Of a stretch of DNA of 44,149 bases, positions 37,936-44,149 are shown one piece after another (the stretch's first letter is position 1; each line of letters begins with the position of its first letter). The notes beneath the pieces were generated by a model. The model saw only the letters and a program-made list of their open reading frames with translations. It ran no database searches and was not told where the DNA came from. The DNA is from a virus: the IMG/VR virus record IMGVR_UViG_3300025012_000163, positions 1 to 44,149 of that record; one strand, 5' to 3'. Both the position numbers and the translations under genes were made by a program.

Positions 37936-38405
37936 TATTCAGCAGGATCTCCAATGGAATATGAATTAATGGGTTGCACTACTCCTGAAGTCATGTAAGC
38001 ATTGGCAATGATCAAGTCCTTGCCAACTGTACCTACTGTACCTTGTACTCGTTTTTCAGTTGTACTCAGTACTCCTGTATCGGTACTGAGAACTCCGCGA
38101 TAAAAAGATGCATACCCAGAAGCAACATTCGTTCCAGTCCATGTCTCAGCCGCAGCCTTGGCAATTACTCCAGCAGATGGCGTACCAAATGTACCCCCAG
38201 TACCTCCGCCATCTACAGAAACAATGCAAAGCAAGGTAGCCGAACCAATAGCAGCGTCTGCTGTAGCAGGAATAAGTGCATCAGCTGCAGCTTGGCTAGT
38301 TGCTGAGCCATAAATCTTAATGAGAAATCCGCTCATCCCCGCAGCAAACGACCCAGTGCCAAGACGATAATTCCGTAACCCTGTGCTGATTTTAAAAGAA
38401 CCCAT
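37935..38405 (-). CDS. minor structural protein, 156 aa
   Basis: Small, Ala/Gly/Thr-rich protein: SGFLIKIYGSATSQAAADAL, then ATLLCIVSVDGGGTGGTFG and a TWTGTNVASGYASFYRG strand. The layout is that of the small beta-sandwich virion proteins found next to tail genes in podoviruses and siphoviruses. GAGGTG precedes the start. No more precise role can be read. Confidence 0.7.
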   Translation of the reverse strand: MGSFKISTGLRNYRLGTGSFAAGMSGFLIKIYGSATSQAAADALIPATADAAIGSATLLCIVSVDGGGTGGTFGTPSAGVIAKAAAETWTGTNVASGYASFYRGVLSTDTGVLSTTEKRVQGTVGTVGKDLIIANAYMTSGVVQPINSYSIGDPAE

Positions 38406-38413
38406 TATTCACC

Positions 38414-38809
38414 TCAATCCAGTGCGGCGATGATTTCGCCAATTTCAAAAGTTAGGGGGCTAGCATTGCTGATCGACCTTGAAGTAGTAAGAACACCATA
38501 CATGATACAGTTTCCCGCAGTAGCCGCAGTCCATATACTCACATGCGTAACCGTATATGTTCCTGCCGCAACTGCTGGTGTGAATACAACCTGCGTCGTG
38601 CTAGCAGATGATCCGGTGGTAGATGTCCCCATCGTAACAGCCTGTCTCACATAGTCTGCATCGGTGCCAACGATCATCTCAGCAACCGCCCCTGTCTCAG
38701 TTGGGTCTGCGGTATGGATAGCAACGAACCAAGCTGTAGGTCGAGTCACCGAATCAGTATTAAATGCCCAGTTGATAAGGAGATTTTCTCCATACGTAGT
38801 AAATGACAT
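38414..38809 (-). CDS. tail-associated small structural protein, 131 aa
   Basis: Begins MSFTTYGENLLINWAFNTDSVTRPTAWFVAIHT (in parts) and contains ADPTETGAVAEM, YVRQAVTM and VTHVSIWTAATAGN. This ALhT.DPT..G...E......YaR pattern is, to my knowledge, that of small tail-fibre-associated proteins of many phages. AAGGAGG precedes the ATG. It probably decorates the tail or head. Confidence 0.75.
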   Translation of the reverse strand: MSFTTYGENLLINWAFNTDSVTRPTAWFVAIHTADPTETGAVAEMIVGTDADYVRQAVTMGTSTTGSSASTTQVVFTPAVAAGTYTVTHVSIWTAATAGNCIMYGVLTTSRSISNASPLTFEIGEIIAALD

Positions 38810-38818
38810 AATTCCTCC

Positions 38819-39325
38819 TTATGCCGAGACGAGTGCGAACCCGATCGGAACTCGCAATGCACCAAGATTGGCCATAGTAAATGGAGATGCAAAAAGTGCA
38901 GCAGATACCAGTAATCCTGTATCTGTTCCTCGTGTTAGTCCAGTCGTAATGAATGCCCCTCGTATAGTCGCTGCTCCAGTAAATGCAAACTCATTCGGTG
39001 ATGCCGAAGTAGTAATTGATCCAGCTACAGGAGCGGGTAAAGTCAATGTCAATCTGTTTGTTCCAGTCGTAGTATAACTAGTATTCTCCCCACAGGCTGC
39101 CATGAAGGTCGTCATTGTATCAGTTGCCAACGGAGTATAGTTGTTCTCGAACAGTGAAAGATAATACGTTGAATATTGACTACCCCCTCTCAATGCAGCA
39201 TTGAGCATGTATGTGATCATGTCTCCAGGCATAAGATTATGCATCTCTTGCTGAGAAATAATCTGCCCATCCTCGTCAATCTGTGTCGGAGTATAAACAA
39301 ATCCGACTTTATAATCATTATTCAT
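38819..39325 (-). CDS. structural protein, 168 aa
   Basis: After an N-terminal MHNLMPGDMITYMLNAALRGG segment it reads YYLSLFENNYTPLATDTMTTF and TTSASPNEFAFTGAATIRGAFI, the layout of a small beta-sandwich tail/head protein akin to the previous two. Start in TAATG overlap with the gene before. Likely virion component; exact role unknown. Confidence 0.7.
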   Translation of the reverse strand: MNNDYKVGFVYTPTQIDEDGQIISQQEMHNLMPGDMITYMLNAALRGGSQYSTYYLSLFENNYTPLATDTMTTFMAACGENTSYTTTGTNRLTLTLPAPVAGSITTSASPNEFAFTGAATIRGAFITTGLTRGTDTGLLVSAALFASPFTMANLGALRVPIGFALVSA

Positions 39326-40557
39326 TATGCCTCTCTTCGAATTTGTTCAGCAGTTATCCAACTATTTGCTGCCATAGCCGACATTGATGGATTATTCAAA
39401 CTTGTTATAGCCTGTATCATACCATTTTCTTCACTAATCAACATAGCTCCTTTATTGCTGTAATCTGAGGCTACTTGATCTTCCTGCATGTTTTTTATTT
39501 CTCCTCCGTTTCCTGCCATAATTAATCCTCGTGTTGAAAACCAATAAACATTTTTATCTGCTCGCTTTTGCCCAGTACCAAGTGACGCACCATAATCAAG
39601 TTTAGTTAATTGCTGAAAGTTCTCAGGACCACTTCCAGCAAAGAAATAAGTTTTATCCGCAACAATCCAAACTCCATCATCTACAGGCTCAATTACAGTT
39701 ATATCATCAGTGAATTGAAAAACACTATTACTTAATTGTGAAACAAGATCAGTTGAATATGATTCAGTTACATAAAGTAAATTATCTTTTGCAATCAAAA
39801 GTCTACCATTATGCTCACGTATGATTTGTCCAGCAGGTGGTTTTGTCATAAATAAAGTTTCAAGCACCTTTCCACCATCATAAGCTAGTGTAACTGAATA
39901 ACTTAACGTTCCAATCGCAACATCTCCGCACTGATAAAAGACTTGACCATTCGCAGTAGTCATGTATAAACGAATTCCAATAACCTGACTATCACTAGAA
40001 GATGGAAGATTTGTAAAAACAATACTACTATTTTCTGCAACTGAGATAGAAGCAATATCACTTGCACCAGATTCATTGCCAAGTGCATCGTAAAAAGTCA
40101 GACAACATAAATAAACTCCTGTACCAAATATTCCAGCAGAACTATAAACTACTGGAGCAGAAGGATTACTCATGCCCCAGTTTTGTGATACACCATTTAA
40201 AATCTTTTTTCCTACCAAGCCATCACTAAAAAATAACTCATTATTGTGTTCATAATGAGCAAAAGTATCACCAAGTATTCCACCTGAAATATCAGTCTTT
40301 GTCCAATCAGTATTGACTTTTTTAAGTGTTGTACCTTCAACAATAAATTGTCCTTGTGAACAAGCAAAGCCATATTTTATATCAAATCCAGCACATCTCT
40401 TTGTGCTGCCATTCCGCATTTTAATCTTACCTGCATTAGTAAAATCAACACTCACAGCATTTCTAACCATCGTACTTGAATCTTCTGAATTAACTGGCAA
40501 AGCATGATCTTCAGCACGATTATTCATGCCTTTAAAAGGCCCAAGTGCAAGTTTCAT
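39325..40557 (-). CDS. P22 gp10-like DNA stabilisation / tail hub protein
   Basis: 410 residues. The N terminus LALGPFKGMNNRAEDHALP...VRNAVSVDF...KIKMRNG has the GMnNr....lp....RNA.NvD...G.i..R.G pattern of podoviral packaged-DNA stabilisation (gp10-like) proteins, which close the connector after packaging. The rest is a beta-rich, propeller-like domain. Next to the adaptor-like gene this order fits a P22-type neck. AAGGAGC precedes the ATG. Confidence 0.7.
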   Translation of the reverse strand: MKLALGPFKGMNNRAEDHALPVNSEDSSTMVRNAVSVDFTNAGKIKMRNGSTKRCAGFDIKYGFACSQGQFIVEGTTLKKVNTDWTKTDISGGILGDTFAHYEHNNELFFSDGLVGKKILNGVSQNWGMSNPSAPVVYSSAGIFGTGVYLCCLTFYDALGNESGASDIASISVAENSSIVFTNLPSSSDSQVIGIRLYMTTANGQVFYQCGDVAIGTLSYSVTLAYDGGKVLETLFMTKPPAGQIIREHNGRLLIAKDNLLYVTESYSTDLVSQLSNSVFQFTDDITVIEPVDDGVWIVADKTYFFAGSGPENFQQLTKLDYGASLGTGQKRADKNVYWFSTRGLIMAGNGGEIKNMQEDQVASDYSNKGAMLISEENGMIQAITSLNNPSMSAMAANSWITAEQIRREA

Positions 40558-40568
40558 TTTAGCTCCTT

Positions 40569-41483
40569 TTACTTAAGCATAAATCCACGAGTATAAGATG
40601 GAATAGTTAGTTCAAGAGTTCGCATGGATTCAAGAAAAAATCTTTTATACTTAAGCGTATTTTTCATTTCATCATCTTTATCATCTTCAAGCCTTTCATA
40701 TGCTTTCCATGCACCAAAATTAACCAATAGCGATTCTTGCAAATGCTCTGGAAGTCCATCAGGAGTATCAGCATCATTAACCATGTTTACTGGTTTTCGA
40801 TAATAGTGTAATGTTACTGTTTCACTACTTGTAGGAATACCTTGATAATACAACCTTCTACCATGTTCAATTACTTCAGAAATTTTACCTGACTTATTTA
40901 ACAACGGATAAATTTCTGCAAATTCAATAAATGATTCTGCTATGTCAATTTCACTTCCAGTAGAGGATGATACAAACTGTAAGTCTCTATGAAAATTAGT
41001 TGGCATGTTTACATAAGCATCACTTGTAGAAGTTGCAACTGTATCTATTGTAAATAAATTAGGTAAAGGTGGTGTAAGTGAATTCGGTAATGGATTATCA
41101 ATTCCATCCATCAGTGAAGGCATTCCGCCTGCAATTTCATAAACACCTTGATTGATAAAATCGCCTAAAAAGTCATATATTGCAGGATTATCAATAAGAA
41201 TATTTACTCTCTCTATCAATGATGCAAAAGTATGACTAGATGGTGTTACTGCAATATCTCCATAAAATATCTGAAGATTATCATCATCAGACATAGAAGA
41301 TGTATCATATGCTAAGGTAAAAACTTTTCCAACAAGTGTTCCAGTATTTACAGATGAAGTTGAACTATAAATAATAATTTCATCTGTACTATTAATTATA
41401 GCTTCAATTTTATCTTCAGCTACAGTGTCAGTGAAAGTTACTGTGCCTTCGCTGGCATCAAATACATAATCAGTTCTAAGCAT
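40569..41483 (-). CDS. head-tail adaptor-like protein, 304 aa
   Basis: The N-terminal third is beta-rich (YVFDASEGTVTFTDTV). The rest is helical and ends with LPEHLQESLLVNFGAWKAYERLEDDKDDEMKNTLKYKRFF (in parts), a pattern typical of connector or adaptor proteins that sit under the portal (P22 gp4-like or equivalent). Position before the gp10-like gene supports this. GGAGC precedes the ATG. Confidence is moderate because the portal gene is not in view. Confidence 0.6.
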   Translation of the reverse strand: MLRTDYVFDASEGTVTFTDTVAEDKIEAIINSTDEIIIYSSTSSVNTGTLVGKVFTLAYDTSSMSDDDNLQIFYGDIAVTPSSHTFASLIERVNILIDNPAIYDFLGDFINQGVYEIAGGMPSLMDGIDNPLPNSLTPPLPNLFTIDTVATSTSDAYVNMPTNFHRDLQFVSSSTGSEIDIAESFIEFAEIYPLLNKSGKISEVIEHGRRLYYQGIPTSSETVTLHYYRKPVNMVNDADTPDGLPEHLQESLLVNFGAWKAYERLEDDKDDEMKNTLKYKRFFLESMRTLELTIPSYTRGFMLK

Positions 41484-41504
41484 TAGAAGAGCTCCAATAT
41501 TTTA

Positions 41505-41744
41505 TTATAAATCATCAGGAGTAATTGGAACAGTTATAAAATTTTCCTCAGGTTCAGGCCTATGCACAGGCACACTTTGCTTCTCACCTAACGGTTTTGG
41601 ATCAGTATAGTGCGGATGCTTTTCTTCCCAACAAGTATCAGCACAAACAAACAGCTTATCCCAAGTCATTCGACATTCAGATGCATATCGTTGGAATCCG
41701 CATTGATCACAGATTACTAAATAATCACCAGGTTTATATGACAT
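41505..41744 (-). CDS. zinc-ribbon conserved phage protein, 79 aa
   Basis: MSYKPGDYLVICDQCGFQRYASECRMTWDKLFVCADTCWEEKHP (in parts) shows CxxC and a second Cys pair with the GdY..ICD.CGf..yas....W..l.VC.d..E.rHP pattern that I recall from many phage structural operons. The C-terminal part has a run of Pro-containing residues. Function is unknown; the start overlaps the previous stop (TAATG). Confidence 0.8.
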   Translation of the reverse strand: MSYKPGDYLVICDQCGFQRYASECRMTWDKLFVCADTCWEEKHPHYTDPKPLGEKQSVPVHRPEPEENFITVPITPDDL

Positions 41745-42220
41745 TATTCAAAAAGCTCCCATGCTTGTTGATAAAATTCATTCCAAGTTTGTCGATGTGG
41801 TTTCCCTGGTCTCCATGCCTCAATGTATTGTTCCCAGGATCGTTCATATTCGTCTTTTTGAGGTAGAGTATCTGGCAGGGTCCAAAGTAGCAGGCGGGCA
41901 TAAACCGTGGCCAGGGCGTCGTTATGCTCGATTGCATTGTAGCTGGTATCGAGATCGAAATCATATTGCAATCGATCAAGGGCATCGCGGATTAGCGGGC
42001 TGGTGCGGTGATGATGGAGTAGGACTCCTGCCACACCACCTTTCTTCTCGAACTGATAGAATCCTCTAGCTGGTCCACCAATCTGGCGACGGTGAATGAA
42101 TCTTGATTCCTGCATCCCAATAGTAAGCAGCATTACAATAGCCGCTGGAGAACTCATTTGTTTCGGAAGTAAGGCCAAGCCAGGATAGATAACAACTTGC
42201 AAAGCATCAGAAATTTTCAT
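41744..42220 (-). CDS. SLT-like transglycosylase / muramidase-like protein
   Basis: 158 residues. LLTIGMQESRFIHRRQIGGPARGFYQFEKKGGV (in parts) has a QESRF motif with a likely catalytic Glu (E38), followed by GPARGFYQFE, as in phage proteins of the lytic-transglycosylase fold. The protein may cut peptidoglycan during DNA entry or release. The binding site AAGGA lies in the stop region of the previous gene. The catalytic assignment rests on the motif alone. Confidence 0.7.
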   Translation of the reverse strand: MKISDALQVVIYPGLALLPKQMSSPAAIVMLLTIGMQESRFIHRRQIGGPARGFYQFEKKGGVAGVLLHHHRTSPLIRDALDRLQYDFDLDTSYNAIEHNDALATVYARLLLWTLPDTLPQKDEYERSWEQYIEAWRPGKPHRQTWNEFYQQAWELFE

Positions 42221-42224
42221 TTAA

Positions 42225-42956
42225 TTATCCTTGAATAATTGTCTTCTTCGCAAAGGCACACTCACCACCACGTTTCATAAATACCTCAGCAAAATCATCA
42301 AGGTCCATTACCCAGTATCCATTACGCAATAAGTTCCAATCTGGCCATGAATTTGGACCACCAATAATATTTTGATGAAGATTAATAAAAGTTCCCGCAG
42401 TACAATGTCCACCAACTACTTCACCACCAGGAGTACTTAATCCATCTACTTCACGAGGATACATCATACCCTCAGTCCATTCTAGCCCAAGTATCGCAGA
42501 ACCATAATAAGCAATACCACGAATAACTTCATCAACTGTTCGTGCTCGACAATATGATTCAATCAAACCTTCTTGCTTTGCAGTTTGCATTACTGTTGCA
42601 AGTGATGTTCCATAACTAATTGGCTTCGATCCTGGTCTTTCTGAGCCTGGCCATTGATCATTATCTTGACACCTAAAATAAAACTCAAGAGCCCATTCAT
42701 CTCCAAGAGTTCTTATTCCAGGTTCATGTTCAAGAAAGGCTGCAAATCCAAACCCACCACAGGCACTCCATTTATCCTGATTAAGCAAAGGCTCTTTGAA
42801 TTTCTTTACTCGATATTTGCTAATTAATTCTCGATATCGAAGATCAATACCATCATCAATCGGTGGTACAGCAAGAAGATTTGAAGCAAGTGGATCAGAT
42901 TGAAATATAAGTCCACAACGAGAATCTTGAGTTTCACTACCATCTTTAAGTAACAT
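42225..42956 (-). CDS. papain-like (C1 family) cysteine peptidase
   Basis: Start set at ATG 42956, just after the previous TAA and AGAGG; the longer frame from TTG 42986 overlaps that gene. In the 243-residue product, LLNQDKWSACGGFGFA supplies the oxyanion Gln (Q60) and nucleophile C66, GGHCTAGTFI the His (H184) and GPNSWPDWN the Asn in the NSW motif (N202). Together these are the C1 peptidase set. No signal peptide is evident. It may act in lysis, entry or maturation, given the transglycosylase-like neighbour. Confidence 0.82.
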   Translation of the reverse strand: MLLKDGSETQDSRCGLIFQSDPLASNLLAVPPIDDGIDLRYRELISKYRVKKFKEPLLNQDKWSACGGFGFAAFLEHEPGIRTLGDEWALEFYFRCQDNDQWPGSERPGSKPISYGTSLATVMQTAKQEGLIESYCRARTVDEVIRGIAYYGSAILGLEWTEGMMYPREVDGLSTPGGEVVGGHCTAGTFINLHQNIIGGPNSWPDWNLLRNGYWVMDLDDFAEVFMKRGGECAFAKKTIIQG

Positions 42957-42957
42957 A

Positions 42958-43440
42958 TTACCTCTGTATTTTTCTAATTTCTTCAATGAGAGTAGCTAAG
43001 TTATTTCGTTGATCATCTTTCACTTCTTCAATTGATTTTTCAATCGAACCAAATCTTGCTGCTCCAGAAGAGAATCTTTCAGCAAAAATTTCATGACACT
43101 TAGACTGTTCTCCTAAACATACTGTTCGTGTAATAAATCTTGGCTCACCATCAGCCGCTTTAAAAATAGTAAGAATATCTTTTATTGCACTTCTTAATTC
43201 AGCTATATCTACATTTTGTGAACTAATGGCAGTCTTAACTAAAACTACATCTGCTTTTAAATTATCTACTTCTATAAACTTTTTATCATGGTCATTTAAA
43301 CGTTTATCGCTACTTTCAATTCTTCCAGAAGATTTTTCTATTTTTCTTCCCAATCCAACTAATGAAAGAATCCAACCTAATATAACACCAAGGCCTGCAA
43401 CACCTCCGATTACAGCCCAAAAACCTCCATTCTCCGGCAT
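42958..43440 (-). CDS. membrane-anchored coiled-coil protein, 160 aa
   Basis: Residues 7-30 (FWAVIGGVAGLGVILGWILS) form one membrane segment followed by basic residues and a long heptad-rich coil (residues 32-85), then a Cys-containing part and a second helix. The layout resembles i-spanin- or holin-accessory proteins, and the neighbours (peptidase, muramidase-like) would fit. Without an o-spanin or classical endolysin beside it, this stays an inference. Confidence 0.65.
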   Translation of the reverse strand: MPENGGFWAVIGGVAGLGVILGWILSLVGLGRKIEKSSGRIESSDKRLNDHDKKFIEVDNLKADVVLVKTAISSQNVDIAELRSAIKDILTIFKAADGEPRFITRTVCLGEQSKCHEIFAERFSSGAARFGSIEKSIEEVKDDQRNNLATLIEEIRKIQR

Positions 43441-43986
43441 TTATATTTCCTTTTCATCTTGATAAAGAATATCTTCATTATTTGGTAATCGAGTATCCAA
43501 TATTCTCGCCCAGTGATTATTTCTCGCATTAGCTAGTCTTCTTAATCTATCTTGCACAACAGGATTATTTAGTGGATCAGCATCTTCCTTCCGATTTTTT
43601 GAGAACCACGAGAAAAACAGCAGTCCCATAGTACTGACTGCCGATAGATAGATGCCGCTGACAGGAATCAAAGTTTTTATCTTTGGCCATACATTCATGT
43701 CGGCTGCCATGATGAGAGATACACAATTCAGGAAAAACCGTCCATTAGCTCCCACGAAGGTACTCAATGTTTTTGCAGAACATGCCCACTCCACATCATG
43801 ACAAAATCCAGCAGGACTAAGACTTACTGTCCCAATATGATCAGGAACAATCTTATCCCCAAGGCCTTGACCAGCACCACAGAACGTCGGCCATTCTTCA
43901 GGAGGCAAATCATGAGGCCATAGAGACTCAAGAAAATCAGGTATAGTAAGATCAGCACCCCAATATGAAATCTTAACAAAATTCAT
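43441..43986 (-). CDS. PLA2-like membrane protein, 181 aa
   Basis: Start set at ATG 43986, in an ATGA overlap with the nuclease stop and after GGAGGAAG; an earlier in-frame ATG at 44085 overlaps the nuclease gene. FCGAGQGLGDKIVPDHI, then SPAGFCHDVEWA (H63, D64) and NGRFFLNC resemble the C-G ... HD ... N/D.F pattern of phage phospholipase A2-like domains. A membrane helix follows at residues 109-128 and a basic cytoplasmic-type tail. It may aid membrane passage of DNA or lysis; the enzyme call is tentative. Confidence 0.6.
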   Translation of the reverse strand: MNFVKISYWGADLTIPDFLESLWPHDLPPEEWPTFCGAGQGLGDKIVPDHIGTVSLSPAGFCHDVEWACSAKTLSTFVGANGRFFLNCVSLIMAADMNVWPKIKTLIPVSGIYLSAVSTMGLLFFSWFSKNRKEDADPLNNPVVQDRLRRLANARNNHWARILDTRLPNNEDILYQDEKEI

Positions 43987-44149
43987 TTCTTCCTCCACAC
44001 CCACGGCTGTACCGGAGCAGGACCAGACCACAGCCCCACCCGATTGCCTGCAGAAATACCTTGTAGCTTTTCCCAGGCCTGACAAAACGACTTCTTACAA
44101 TACTGTGGATAAATCCAAGCATAACCTGCAAGCAAAAGCTGTTCCTGCA
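43983..44149 (-). CDS. staphylococcal-nuclease-like (SNase) protein, 3' end (partial)
   Basis: The last 54 codons of a gene entering from the right edge. AGYAWIYPQYCKK, then CQAWEKLQGISAGNRVGLWSGPAPVQPWVWRKK matches the C-terminal AWvYp.Y......L..ae..Ar....GLW....p.pPW.wR end of thermonucleases. The Arg/Glu catalytic part lies outside the window. Such enzymes degrade nucleic acids using calcium, and in phages could recycle host DNA. The stop overlaps the next ATG. Confidence 0.8.
   Translation of the reverse strand, partial: QEQLLLAGYAWIYPQYCKKSFCQAWEKLQGISAGNRVGLWSGPAPVQPWVWRKK

Overview
The window looks like most of the genome of an AT-rich, tailed, lytic-type bacteriophage (Caudoviricetes). 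The tail and connector set is most like a podovirus, but terminase, portal and major capsid genes are not in view and must lie outside the window. No host can be named with confidence. There is no integrase, repressor or host core gene. The two halves converge: about 25.4 kb of genes on the + strand, a bidirectional terminator at 25452-25481, then about 18.7 kb of tightly coupled genes on the - strand that run off the right edge.

Region 1-7000 (+) holds a putative promoter with an operator-like inverted repeat, many short hypothetical genes (zinc-binding, ribbon-helix-helix-like and single-membrane-segment microproteins) and a UvrD-like helicase. Region 7000-12400 is the most unusual part. 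A strong sigma70-type promoter (TTGACA, 17 bp, TATTGT) drives a short, GC-richer gene. Three branched RNA folds follow directly (7572-7934), the middle one with the acceptor, D and T arms of a class II tRNA but a greatly altered anticodon region. Then come a Cas4/RecB-like Fe-S nuclease, a coiled-coil protein, a Sak4-like ATPase and a DUF669-type single-strand-binding protein. A second dense array of hairpins (11804-12104) follows, closed by a rho-independent terminator.

Region 12400-25400 (+) is the replication and nucleotide module: NAD-dependent ligase, MazG-like pyrophosphatase, ParB-methyltransferase fusion, a UDG-like/family A DNA polymerase fusion, a DUF3987-type helicase, a DnaQ-type exonuclease, ThyX and an HNH-AP2 homing endonuclease. 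Together these supply helicase, polymerase, proofreading, ligation, recombination and dTMP synthesis.

Region 25495-44149 (-), read right to left, gives the 3' end of a staphylococcal-nuclease-like gene, a PLA2-like membrane protein, a membrane/coiled-coil protein, a papain-like cysteine peptidase, a transglycosylase-like protein, a zinc-ribbon protein, an adaptor-like protein, a P22 gp10-like stabilisation protein, a run of tail or appendage proteins, and three internal/ejected-type proteins ending with a 1759-residue polyvalent protein carrying an HExxH motif. Almost every junction is TAATG or ATGA, so this half is probably one long, translationally coupled late operon.

Four small + strand genes appear damaged: two apparent single-base frameshifts, one internal amber codon and one ATG-to-ATA start. 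These may be real decay, recoding or residual consensus errors. Functional names rest on motifs read by eye; no database search was run.
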